This document shows, piece after piece, positions 1 through 7,321 of a stretch of 64,000 bases of DNA (position 1 is the stretch's first letter; each line of letters begins with the position of its first letter). The stretch lies in NCBI RefSeq assembly GCF_017876515.1, contig NZ_JAGIOC010000001.1:496001-560000 (forward strand), given 5' to 3'. This stretch comes from Brachybacterium fresconis. GTDB lineage: Bacteria > Actinomycetota > Actinomycetes > Actinomycetales > Dermabacteraceae. Made by a program: the position numbers and the translations under genes. The notes below the pieces were generated by a model. That model made no database searches, had not been told where the DNA came from, and saw only the letters and a list, made by a program, of their open reading frames with translations.

Positions 1-133
1 GGTCGTCAAGACCCTGCAGCTGCTCGCCCGCGAGGGCAAGGTCGACCCCTCGGTGGTGCGTCAGGCCATCGACAAGTATGACCTGAGCAACGTCAACGCG
101 GGCCAGTCCGGCTCCTTCGGCGGCGAGTCCTGA
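1..133 (+). CDS. aceE: Pyruvate dehydrogenase E1 component (AceE), C-terminal end only
   Basis: This is the last 43 codons of a gene that begins outside the window; it is read in the frame starting at base 2 and ends with TGA at 131-133. The tail (ending in NAGQSGSFGGES) resembles the C-terminus of the actinobacterial homodimeric pyruvate dehydrogenase E1, with a VDPSVVRQAIDKY helix followed by a glycine- and serine-rich end. In Micrococcales aceE commonly lies just upstream of the fatty-acid synthesis genes, which fits this position. The enzyme decarboxylates pyruvate and feeds acetyl-CoA to the synthesis genes that follow. Only the tail is visible, so the call rests on this short similarity and on context. 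Confidence 0.6.
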   Translation, partial: VVKTLQLLAREGKVDPSVVRQAIDKYDLSNVNAGQSGSFGGES

Positions 134-138
134 TCACT

Positions 139-178
139 GCTTCGGGGTGCCCGTGATCGTCTGCGGGCACCCCGAAGC
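139..178 (+). terminator. Terminator hairpin after aceE
   Basis: A perfect 15-bp stem (139-153 with 164-178) encloses a 10-nt loop and begins five bases after the aceE stop codon. There is no clear T tract, as is usual in high-GC actinomycetes. It separates aceE from the fab genes. Confidence 0.75.
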
Positions 179-247
179 CGTCTCCGTCCCCCGGCCTCGC
201 CCCACCGGGCGGGACCGTTCCCCTTCCCCTCTCCCCTGGAGGTTCCC

Positions 248-1198
248 GTGCTCGCGATCGTCTGCCCCGGCCAAGGGGCCCAGAAGCCCGGCTTCCTGAG
301 CCCGTGGCGTGAGCTGCCCGGCGTCGAGGACACTCTGGCCTCGCTCTCCGAAGCGGGCGGCGTGGACCTCCTGCGCCACGGCACCGAGTCCGATGCCGAC
401 ACCATCCGCGACACCGCCGTGGCCCAGCCGCTCCTGGTCGCCGCCGGCATCATCGCCTCCGCGCAGCTGCGCGCCGAGGGGGACCTGGCCCCTGCCGATG
501 CGATCGCCGGGCACAGCGTCGGGGAGCTGACCGCCGCGGCCCTGGCCGGCGTGCTCACCGATCAGGACGCGATGCGCCTGGTCGCCGTCCGCTCCACGGC
601 GATGGCGCAGGCCGCCGCGGCCGAGCCGACGTCGATGGCGGCGGTCGTCGGCGGCGCCCGCGAGGACGTGCTCGCCGCGATCGAGCGGCACGGCCTGCAC
701 GCCGCGAACATCAACTCCGCCCAGCAGGTGGTGGCGGCCGGTTCCGTCGAGGCGATCACGGCCCTCGGCGAGGACGGTCCGGCGAAGGCCCGTGTGATCC
801 CGCTGCAGGTCGCCGGGGCGTTCCACACTCCGTACATGGCCGGCGCCCGCGAGGAGCTGGCCGCATTCGTCCCCTCGCTGACCGCGAGCGATCCCTCCGT
901 GCCGCTGATCTCCAACGCCGGCGGCGACGTCGTCACGGCGGGGTCCCGCTATCTCGACCAGATCGTCACCCAGGTCGCCTCCCCCGTCGACTGGGAGGCC
1001 TGCATGGGGACCCTGCGCGAGCGGGGCGTGACCGCGATGCTCGAGCTCGCCCCCGCCGGCACCCTCATCGGACTGGCCAAGCGCGATCTCAGGGGGATCG
1101 CGACCGCATCCCTGAACACCCCCGACGATCTCGAGGCCGCCCGCGAGCTCGTGCGCGAGCATGCCGGCGCCGCCCCCATCGAGGACCAGGAGAACTGA
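248..1198 (+). CDS. fabD: Malonyl-CoA:ACP transacylase FabD
   Basis: FabD moves the malonyl group from CoA to acyl carrier protein, supplying the extender unit for type II fatty-acid synthesis in the cytoplasm. The 316-residue protein has the family's normal length. The nucleophile elbow GHSVGE places the catalytic serine at residue 90, and the catalytic histidine is H193 in GAFHTPYM. An N-terminal PGQGAQ motif begins at residue 7. The start is GTG at 248, chosen because TGGAGG lies just upstream at 237-242. It is the first gene of fabD-fabH-acpP-fabF, and fabH follows after two bases. I see no convincing promoter in the short space behind the aceE terminator. Confidence 0.96.
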   Translation: MLAIVCPGQGAQKPGFLSPWRELPGVEDTLASLSEAGGVDLLRHGTESDADTIRDTAVAQPLLVAAGIIASAQLRAEGDLAPADAIAGHSVGELTAAALAGVLTDQDAMRLVAVRSTAMAQAAAAEPTSMAAVVGGAREDVLAAIERHGLHAANINSAQQVVAAGSVEAITALGEDGPAKARVIPLQVAGAFHTPYMAGAREELAAFVPSLTASDPSVPLISNAGGDVVTAGSRYLDQIVTQVASPVDWEACMGTLRERGVTAMLELAPAGTLIGLAKRDLRGIATASLNTPDDLEAARELVREHAGAAPIEDQEN

Positions 1199-1200
1199 CC

Positions 1201-2208
1201 ATGACCTCACGCGTCACCCTCCCGCCCCAGCCGACCGTGCCGGGCTCGCAGGTCCTCGCCTACGGCGCCGCCCGCGGGGACCTCGTCGTCCCCAACGAGG
1301 ACCTGATCGAGCCGATCAACTCCTCCGACGAGTGGATCCGCCAGCGCACCGGCATCATCACCCGCACGCGCGCGAGCACGGAGATCGGCGTCAAGGACCT
1401 TTCCCTGACCGCCGCGAAGGAGGCCATCGAGCGCTCCGGCATCGAGCTGGACACCCTCGATGCGATCATCGTCTCGACCATCACCTTCCCGTACCAGACC
1501 CCGTCGCTCGCGACGCTCCTGGCCGGCCAGCTGGGCCGACCCGACGTCATCGCCTACGACATCTCCGCGGCCTGCGCGGGCTTCGCCTACGGCATCGGCC
1601 AGGCCGACGCCCTGATCCGCACCGGCAGCGCCCGCAACGTGCTGGTGATCGGCGCGGAGAAGCTCTCCGATGTCGTCGATCCCACCGACCGCTCGATCTC
1701 CTTCCTGCTGGGCGACGGCGCAGGGGCCGCGATCGTCGGCCCCAGCGAGGAGCCGAAGATCGGCCCGACGGTCTGGGGCAGCGACGGCGACCACTGGGAC
1801 ACCATCCGCATGACCGGCTCGCTGATCCAGTTCCGCGACGGCGAGGGCCCGTGGCCCACGCTCGAGCAGGACGGACGCACCGTCTTCCGCTGGGCCGTGT
1901 GGCACACCGCGAAGAAGATCCGCGAGATGCTCGAGCAGTCCGCTCTGACCGTCGAGGACATCGACGTGTTCGTGCCGCATCAGGCCAACATGCGCATCGT
2001 CGACGAGCTCGCCAAGCAGCTGGGCCTCGGCGAGGACGTGGTGATCGCCCGGGATATCGCCGAGACCGGCAACACCTCCGCCGCCTCGATCCCGCTGGCG
2101 ACCCACCGTCTGATCGAGGAGGGCGCGGCCAAGAGCGGCGACGTCCTGGTGCAGTTCGGCTTCGGCGCCGGGCTGGCCTACGCCGGACAGGTGCTGATCC
2201 TCCCCTGA
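1201..2208 (+). CDS. fabH: 3-oxoacyl-ACP synthase III FabH
   Basis: FabH starts fatty-acid synthesis by condensing an acyl-CoA primer with malonyl-ACP. In actinomycetes it usually prefers branched primers, which would give iso and anteiso fatty acids, although primer preference cannot be read here. The 335-residue protein carries the thiolase-fold triad: Cys125 in ISAACAGFAYG, His260 in VFVPHQAN and Asn291 in ETGNTSAASI. The GDGAGA loop near residue 171 is also present. The ATG lies two bases after the fabD stop and is preceded by AGGAG, which indicates coupled translation. A 135-base gap separates it from acpP. Confidence 0.96.
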   Translation: MTSRVTLPPQPTVPGSQVLAYGAARGDLVVPNEDLIEPINSSDEWIRQRTGIITRTRASTEIGVKDLSLTAAKEAIERSGIELDTLDAIIVSTITFPYQTPSLATLLAGQLGRPDVIAYDISAACAGFAYGIGQADALIRTGSARNVLVIGAEKLSDVVDPTDRSISFLLGDGAGAAIVGPSEEPKIGPTVWGSDGDHWDTIRMTGSLIQFRDGEGPWPTLEQDGRTVFRWAVWHTAKKIREMLEQSALTVEDIDVFVPHQANMRIVDELAKQLGLGEDVVIARDIAETGNTSAASIPLATHRLIEEGAAKSGDVLVQFGFGAGLAYAGQVLILP

Positions 2209-2343
2209 TCGTGCGGCGGCCCCGGCCGCCCTGTCGTCCCTGTCACGCCACAGCGGTCACATCCTCCACGCTGCCCGAACAGCACCCCCGGCGCGGGTAG
2301 TCTGTCACCGCCACCCAACATCCCGTTCACCTAAGGAGAACCC

Positions 2344-2592
2344 ATGGCACACACCGATAACGAGATCCTCGAGGGCCTCGCCGAGATCGTCAACGAGGAG
2401 ACCGGTGTCGCCACGGAGGACGTGCAGCTCGACAAGTCCTTCACGGATGACCTCGACATCGACTCGATCTCCATGATGACCATCGTCGTCAACGCCGAGG
2501 AGAAGTTCGACGTCCGCATCCCCGACGAAGAGGTCAAGAACCTCGCCACCGTCGGCGATGCCGTCAAGTTCATCGTGGGCGCCCAGTCCTGA
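2344..2592 (+). CDS. acpP: Acyl carrier protein
   Basis: This 82-residue acidic protein carries growing acyl chains on a phosphopantetheine arm. The attachment serine is Ser41 in DLDIDSISMM; the residue after it is isoleucine instead of the commoner leucine (DSL), a known variant. A strong Shine-Dalgarno (AAGGAGA, 2333-2339) precedes the ATG. It lies between fabH and fabF, separated from fabH by 135 bases that could hold its own promoter; TAGTCT near 2298 is a possible -10 element, but no good -35 is visible. The hairpin right after the gene could keep ACP more abundant than FabF. Confidence 0.96.
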   Translation: MAHTDNEILEGLAEIVNEETGVATEDVQLDKSFTDDLDIDSISMMTIVVNAEEKFDVRIPDEEVKNLATVGDAVKFIVGAQS

Positions 2593-2601
2593 CCCCCGCC
2601 T

Positions 2602-2632
2602 GACGCCCGGGACCCTATGCGTCCCGGGCGTC
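2602..2632 (+). terminator. Intra-operon hairpin between acpP and fabF (attenuator)
   Basis: A perfect 12-bp G+C-rich stem (2602-2613 with 2621-2632) closes a 7-nt loop, ten bases after the acpP stop and before fabF. It may terminate part of the transcription or stabilise the upstream acpP message. There is no T tract, so partial termination is an inference. Confidence 0.6.
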
Positions 2633-2666
2633 GCCGATCGTCAGCCCATCCGACCCGGAGGTCCGT

Positions 2667-3908
2667 ATGTCCGCTTCCCGCTCCCGTGTCGCCGTCACCG
2701 GTCTCGGCACCGTCAACCCGCTCGGCGGTGACGTCGCCTCCACCTGGAAGGCGGCCCTGGCCGGTACGTCCGCCGCGCGCACGCTGGACAACGACTGGAA
2801 GGAGGAGTACGGACTGTCCGTGGACTTCGCCTGCCAGCTGGCCCCCGGCGCGCTCGAGAACCTCTCCCGCCCCCAGGCCAAGAAGCTGGATCCCTCGGGT
2901 CAGTACTCGATGGTCGCCTCCCGGGAGGCGTGGGCCGACGCCGGTGCTCCGGAGGTCGCCCCCGAGCGCCTCGGCGTCGTGGTCGGCACCGGCATCGGCG
3001 GCATCTGGACCACCCTGGACCAGTGGGACGTCGTGCGCGAGCGCGGCGCCCGACGGGTCAACCCCTTCACGGTCCCCATGCTCATGGCCAATTCCTCCAG
3101 CGCCCAGATCTCGATGGAGCTGGGCGCCCGGGCCGGGGCCCACACCCCGGTCTCGGCCTGCGCCTCCGGCGCGGAGGCCGTGGCGCTGGGCATGGGCATG
3201 ATCCGCGATGACCGCGCCGACGTCGTGGTCGTCGGCGGCACCGAGGCGTGCATCCATCCGATGACGCTGGCCGCCTTCGCGAACATCCGCGCGCTCTCGG
3301 GCCGGGTCGATGATCCCGAGCACGCCTCGCGTCCCTACGATGTGGACCGCGACGGCTTCGTGCTCGGCGAGGGCGCGGCGATCCTGGTGCTGGAGAGCGA
3401 GGAGCATGCTGCCGCTCGCGGTGCCCGCGTGTACGCCTACGCCGCCGGGCGCGGTATGGCCTCGGACGCCCACCACATCTCCGCCCCCTCCGCGGAGGGG
3501 CAGGCCCGTGCGGTCCGCGAGGCGGTCGAGGACGCCGACGTGGCCGCGCAGGACGTCGTGCACGTCAACGCCCACGGCACCTCGACGCCGCTGGGGGACA
3601 TCGGTGAGCTCACCGCCCTCTCGGACGCCCTCGGCGGGGTCACCGATCAGCTCGTGGTGACCTCGACGAAGTCGATGACCGGCCATCTCATGGGCGGCGC
3701 CGGGGCGCTGGAGTCGGTCTTCTCCACCCTCGCCGCGCATCACCGCGTCTCCCCGCCCACGATCAACATCGAGAACCTCGACCCGGAGGTGCCGGTGCGG
3801 ATCGCGCAGAACGCCCCGGTGGATCTCCCCTCCGGGGACATCGCGGTGCTGAACAATGCCTTCGGCTTCGGCGGCCACGACATCGCGGCGATCTTCACCA
3901 GCGCCTGA
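2667..3908 (+). CDS. fabF: 3-oxoacyl-ACP synthase II FabF
   Basis: FabF condenses malonyl-ACP with acyl-ACP to lengthen fatty acids. The 413-residue protein shows the KAS I/II Cys-His-His triad: Cys165 in VSACASGAEA, His303 in NAHGTSTPLGD and His340 in KSMTGHLMGG. The C-terminal NNAFGFGGHD motif is also typical. GGAGG upstream of 2667 sets the start. It ends the fab operon; a long hairpin follows, and then a DUF3145 gene on the opposite strand, an arrangement conserved in actinobacteria. Confidence 0.96.
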   Translation: MSASRSRVAVTGLGTVNPLGGDVASTWKAALAGTSAARTLDNDWKEEYGLSVDFACQLAPGALENLSRPQAKKLDPSGQYSMVASREAWADAGAPEVAPERLGVVVGTGIGGIWTTLDQWDVVRERGARRVNPFTVPMLMANSSSAQISMELGARAGAHTPVSACASGAEAVALGMGMIRDDRADVVVVGGTEACIHPMTLAAFANIRALSGRVDDPEHASRPYDVDRDGFVLGEGAAILVLESEEHAAARGARVYAYAAGRGMASDAHHISAPSAEGQARAVREAVEDADVAAQDVVHVNAHGTSTPLGDIGELTALSDALGGVTDQLVVTSTKSMTGHLMGGAGALESVFSTLAAHHRVSPPTINIENLDPEVPVRIAQNAPVDLPSGDIAVLNNAFGFGGHDIAAIFTSA

Positions 3909-3958
3909 GCGGTGCTGTCGGCCCACGAGGAGGTGCTGGCAGCCTGACGGCTCCCACC

Positions 3959-4014
3959 GAGTGCGACCGTGGGCACCCTTCCCGTGCCGGGGAGTGGTGC
4001 CCACGGTCGCACTC
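3959..4014. terminator. Long inverted repeat between convergent fabF and the DUF3145 gene
   Basis: A perfect 19-bp inverted repeat (3959-3977 with 3996-4014) with an 18-nt loop lies 50 bases after fabF. Since it lies between converging genes it probably ends transcription from both sides. Confidence 0.75.
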
Positions 4015-4103
4015 GATTGCCGTCGGGGTCGCGAACAGCTGATGCGATGCCGCGCCGATGCGGCCCATGCTCGACCGGCGCGATTCCGCTGCTCGCCAGC
4101 AGT

Positions 4104-4190
4104 TGCGGCGCGGCCGACCCTGAGCCGATGCGGCGCGGCCGGTCCTCAACCGATGCGGTGCGGACGGTCCTCAGCTGACGCGGTGCAGCC
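4104..4190. repeat. 25-bp tandem repeats at the 3' end of the DUF3145 gene
   Basis: Imperfect 25-bp units start at 4104, 4129 and 4154, with a partial fourth from 4179. Each begins TGCGG(C/T)GCGG or, for the last, CGCGGTGC. The 4179 unit lies inside the final codons of the DUF3145 gene and the 4154 unit spans its stop codon at 4171-4173, so the array seems to be an expansion of the gene's own end into the intergenic space. Confidence 0.7.
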
Positions 4191-4662
4191 AGCGCATCGG
4201 AACGCCCTCGCCGGCGTGGCGGAAGATCTCGAGGTCCTCGTCCCAGGGCTCCCCGAGCGCGATGCCGAGCTCGCGGCGCAGCGCGTGCGGATCCGTCCCC
4301 GCCCGCTCCATGCAGCCGCGCACATGGTCCTCGGTCAGCACAGTGTTGCCGGCGTGGTCGGTGGCCGCGTGGTGGATGCCGAGCTCGGGGGTGCAGCTCC
4401 AGCGGGCGCCGTCGCTGATGGCCGTGGCCTCCTGGGTCACCTCGAAGCGCACCTCGTGCATGCCGCGCAGCGCGCTGACCAGGCGGGCTCCGGTGTCGTC
4501 CCGTCCGCGCCAGATCATCTCGGCCCGCAGCAGGCCGCGAGCGACGTGCTGCTCCTCCCAGCGGATGCGGGAGGGCATGCCGAGAACTCCGCTCGCGGCC
4601 CATTCGATGTGCGGTGCGAGGGCTCGCGGCGCGGAGTGAACATACAGAACGCCCTGAGTCAT
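4171..4662 (-). CDS. DUF3145 family protein
   Basis: This 163-residue protein of unknown function belongs to DUF3145, which is confined to actinobacteria and is nearly always found beside fabF. The N-terminus (MTQGVLYVHSAPRALAPHIEW) and the tail (GEPWDEDLEIFRHAG ending in RWLHRVS) match the family pattern as I know it. GGAAGGAACG upstream of the ATG serves as ribosome binding site. No catalytic motif, signal peptide or membrane segment is visible. Its conserved link with fatty-acid synthesis suggests a role connected with lipid or mycomembrane-type metabolism, but nothing in the sequence shows what it does. The last codons are part of a tandem repeat array. Confidence 0.85.
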   Translation of the reverse strand: MTQGVLYVHSAPRALAPHIEWAASGVLGMPSRIRWEEQHVARGLLRAEMIWRGRDDTGARLVSALRGMHEVRFEVTQEATAISDGARWSCTPELGIHHAATDHAGNTVLTEDHVRGCMERAGTDPHALRRELGIALGEPWDEDLEIFRHAGEGVPMRWLHRVS

Positions 4663-4757
4663 CTCGTTCCTTCCGGTGTCCGATGCGTCTTCCCCAACGA
4701 ATCGGTGCTGTCCGGATGGTGCGTGGTGCCGGAGGGCTCCTGTCTCTACGGCAGAGC

Positions 4758-5246
4758 TTAGAGGGTCTCCCTGATCTGGCGCAACGCCTTCTTCTTCACG
4801 GAGCGTTCGAGGCCGTCGATGTAGAGCTCGCCGTCGAGATGGGCGACCTCGTGCTGGATGAGGCGGGCGACGATGCCCTCGCCGGCCAGTTCGATCTCCT
4901 GGCCGTCCACGTCGGTGCCGACGCAGCGCGCGTAGGCGGAGCGGGTGCGCGGGAAGAACAGCCCCGGCACGGACAGGCAGCCCTCGTCGTCGTGCTGGAG
5001 CTCCTCGGAGAGGTCGACGATGACGGGGTTGATGATGTGGCCGATCCCGCGGTCCTCGATGTTCCAGGAGAACGCACGCTGACCGATGCCGATCTGGTTC
5101 GCCGCGACGCCGGCGCGGCCCTCGTCGTCCACGGTGTCCTCGAGGTCACGGATCAGGTGGCGGGTGCCGTCGGTGACGGTCCGGATGGGGTCGCAGGGGG
5201 TGCGCAGCACCGGGTCGCCGACGATGCGGATCGGGCGGATGCTCAT
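4758..5246 (-). CDS. def: Peptide deformylase
   Basis: Peptide deformylase removes the formyl group from the N-terminal methionine of new proteins. The 162-residue protein has all three metal and active-site motifs: GVAANQIG (motif 1, the actinobacterial AANQ variant of GLAAPQ), EGCLSVPG with the metal cysteine, and QHEVAHLDG with the HExxH metal histidines and catalytic glutamate. The start at 5246 overlaps the OsmC-like gene's stop by 4 bp (ATGA), so the two are translated together. The basic C-terminal tail (SVKKKALRQIRETL) is usual in this family. Confidence 0.94.
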   Translation of the reverse strand: MSIRPIRIVGDPVLRTPCDPIRTVTDGTRHLIRDLEDTVDDEGRAGVAANQIGIGQRAFSWNIEDRGIGHIINPVIVDLSEELQHDDEGCLSVPGLFFPRTRSAYARCVGTDVDGQEIELAGEGIVARLIQHEVAHLDGELYIDGLERSVKKKALRQIRETL

Positions 5247-5770
5247 CGCGACTCCTGCCCGGGCTCCCCAGGCTGCTCGGCCTGTCCGGTCTGCTCCGTC
5301 TGCTCCCTCGCCGCCGACGTCTCCTCGGCCCCAAGGATCTGGTGGGTGACCTCGGTTCCGGGCACGACGGTGCGCTCGACGGTGCAGCCGGCGGCGACCG
5401 CGCGGCCGAACACCTTCACGACCGAGGCGATCTCGGCCTCGGTGAGCCCCTCGAGCGGCAGCTGGACCTGCTCGGTGATCTCCGGGTAGCGGTTGTCCTC
5501 GTCGGACGTCGCGTGCGCCCACAGGCGCATGTCGAAGTCCTCCCCCAGCCGACGGGCGAGGTTGATGTCGGAGGTCATGCCGGCGCAGCCGATGAGGGCG
5601 AGCTTCAACAGCTCGCCGGGGCTGATCTCGCCCTCCCCCTTGCCGATGGGGATCTCGACACCGCGCCGGTTCCGGCCGACGAGGGTGCGGTGGCCGGTGC
5701 GATCGGCCCATACGCTTTCGGACGTGGCCTCCTCGGGGACGGGGAAGCGATCATCGGGGACGGAGGGCAT
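5243..5770 (-). CDS. OsmC family peroxiredoxin-like protein
   Basis: OsmC-type proteins reduce organic hydroperoxides with two cysteines. Both are present in this 175-residue protein: Cys62 in LIGCAGMTSDINLA, at the head of the long central helix, and Cys129 in AAGCTVERT. The C-terminal 25 residues are rich in Glu, Gln and Gly and look disordered. It is the first gene of a two-gene operon with def, sharing an ATGA overlap. The true substrate is unknown; it is more distant from Ohr than the gene at 41728-42150. Confidence 0.85.
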   Translation of the reverse strand: MPSVPDDRFPVPEEATSESVWADRTGHRTLVGRNRRGVEIPIGKGEGEISPGELLKLALIGCAGMTSDINLARRLGEDFDMRLWAHATSDEDNRYPEITEQVQLPLEGLTEAEIASVVKVFGRAVAAGCTVERTVVPGTEVTHQILGAEETSAAREQTEQTGQAEQPGEPGQESR

Positions 5771-5822
5771 CGTCCTACTCCTTCACGGCAGCGCCTGCGG
5801 ACAGACAAGAGGGCAGAAACAA

Positions 5823-5852
5823 CGCAGCCCCGGGGGTGTCCCCGGGGCTGCG
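5823..5852 (-). terminator. Rho-independent terminator of tRNA-Asn
   Basis: A perfect 13-bp stem (5823-5835 with 5840-5852) with a GTGT loop (plus-strand reading) is followed on the minus strand by TTGTTTCTG. It lies 10 bases downstream of the tRNA gene. Confidence 0.85.
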
Positions 5853-5862
5853 CCTGGTGTGG

Positions 5863-5934
5863 CTCCCGCAGTTGGATTCGAACCAACAACCCTTCGATTA
5901 ACAGTCGAATGCTCTGCCGTTGAGCTATGCGGGA
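5863..5934 (-). tRNA. tRNA-Asn (GTT anticodon)
   Basis: On the minus strand a complete cloverleaf is visible: acceptor TCCCGCA/TGCGGGA, D arm GCTC/GAGC, anticodon loop CTGTTAA with anticodon GTT, and T arm GTTGG-TTCGAAT-CCAAC. The discriminator base is G. The 3' CCA is not encoded. A hairpin terminator follows. Confidence 0.97.
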
Positions 5935-5946
5935 TCGACCTCGACA

Positions 5947-5952
5947 ACTTTA
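5947..5952 (-). promoter_or_regulatory. Possible -10 element of tRNA-Asn
   Basis: TAAAGT on the minus strand lies 12 bases before the first base of the mature tRNA, a suitable distance for a -10 element. No clear -35 is seen, so this is tentative. Confidence 0.4.
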
Positions 5953-6050
5953 GCAGGGCCGCGCGGAGCCTGCACCCTCGATCACGGCCACGACCGGCCG
6001 GTATGACCTATCTAACCTCACTCTGCAGTCGCTCTGCGGGCGTTCTGCGC

Positions 6051-7145
6051 TCACCCGGCGACGGGCTGCGCCGCAGGATCGGTGGAGGCGCGGACCACCA
6101 GCTCCGGCTCGAGGGCGCGCACCTCCGACTCCATGCCGTCGGGCTCGCCGTCGCGCCGGCGCGCTGCGGCGATGACCTCGAGCAGCCGGGTGGCGGCGAC
6201 CCGGCCGTACTCGACGGCGGAGCGCCCGATGGCGGTGATGCCCGGGCGGTGCGTGCGCGCCAGCGGGGAGTCCTCGTAGCTGGCCACCGCGATGTCGCCG
6301 GGGACCGCGACGCCGCTCTCGGCGAGCACGTGGGAGCCGGCCAGCGCCATCTCGTCGCTGTCGAAGATGATCGCGGTGGGTGGCACGTCGGAGGCCAGCA
6401 GCTCCGCGGTCGCGACGGCGGCGTCCTGGGCACCGAAGCCCGCGTCCTGCAGCACGCCGCCGATGCCGAGCTCGGTGCAGCGATCCAGGAAGGCCTGGTC
6501 GCGCTGGGCGGTGTGGAGGAAGGCGGCGGTGCCGGCGACGCGGGCGATGCGGCGATGCCCCCGCTCGGCGAGGTGGTCCACCAGCAGGTGCGTGGCCCGG
6601 GCGTCGTCGACGTACACCGCCGGCAGCGAGCCGTGATGGCCGGGGCCGCCGACGACCAGCGCCGGCTGGCCGAGCTCTTCGAGGGCCGGGATCCGCGCAT
6701 CGTCGGCGCGCAGGTCCACCACGACGACGCCGTCGACCCGGCGCTGGCCGAACCAGCGGCGGTAGGTGTCGATCTCCGCCTCGGGCGAGTCCACGATCTT
6801 CATCTGCAGCGAGTAGTCCTGGGCGCTGAGCACCTCCTGCAGGCCGGCGACGAAGGCGCCGAAGAACGCTTCGTTGCCGAGCACCTCCGCAGGCCGGGCC
6901 AGCACCATCCCGACCGTCAGCACCGGGGCGCCGGCCAGGGCGCGGGCGGCCGGGGACGGCTCCCAGTCCAGCTCCCGGGCGATCTCCATGATGCGGGCGC
7001 GGGTCGCGTCAGAGACGCCGGGCCGACCGTTGACCGCGAGCGAGACCGCGGCGGAGGTGACGCCGGCGCGGCGCGCGATGTCGGCGATCGTGACGCGCTG
7101 CCCGCGCCCGCTGCCGCGCGATGCGGCGCTCCTGCTGGTCGTCAT
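6051..7145 (-). CDS. LacI family transcriptional regulator
   Basis: This 364-residue repressor has an N-terminal LacI helix-turn-helix (VTIADIARRAGVTSAAVSLAVNG, residues about 18-40) and a periplasmic-binding-protein-like sugar domain from about residue 75 to the end. The start at 7145 is preferred because GGAGGGG lies 6 bases upstream; an ATG at 7163 would add six residues. It is divergent from the glycoside hydrolase gene at 7322, with a 20-bp near-palindrome between them. It most likely represses that gene, itself, or both, and releases in response to a sugar. Confidence 0.92.
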   Translation of the reverse strand: MTTSRSAASRGSGRGQRVTIADIARRAGVTSAAVSLAVNGRPGVSDATRARIMEIARELDWEPSPAARALAGAPVLTVGMVLARPAEVLGNEAFFGAFVAGLQEVLSAQDYSLQMKIVDSPEAEIDTYRRWFGQRRVDGVVVVDLRADDARIPALEELGQPALVVGGPGHHGSLPAVYVDDARATHLLVDHLAERGHRRIARVAGTAAFLHTAQRDQAFLDRCTELGIGGVLQDAGFGAQDAAVATAELLASDVPPTAIIFDSDEMALAGSHVLAESGVAVPGDIAVASYEDSPLARTHRPGITAIGRSAVEYGRVAATRLLEVIAAARRRDGEPDGMESEVRALEPELVVRASTDPAAQPVAG

Positions 7146-7191
7146 CGTCGGCCCCTCCGTCATCACCTCGGCACTCCACCGCACCGTACCC

Positions 7192-7211
7192 CTACTTGAG
7201 CGCTATAGTAG
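7192..7211. promoter_or_regulatory. Putative LacI-type operator between the regulator and glycosidase genes
   Basis: CTACTTGAGCGCTATAGTAG is a 20-bp inverted repeat with 8 of 10 arm positions matching and the central GC common in LacI-family operators. It lies 46 bases before the regulator start and 110 bases before the glycosidase start. Confidence 0.55.
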
Positions 7212-7321
7212 CACTGGGCCACGGCAGTCTCCTGGCCTGTCCCTGTCGTCTGCCCGGACCTCCTTCCGGTCCCGCCCGGCATCGACTCCGCCCACCAGCT
7301 CTGACCGACGGAAGGACGACG

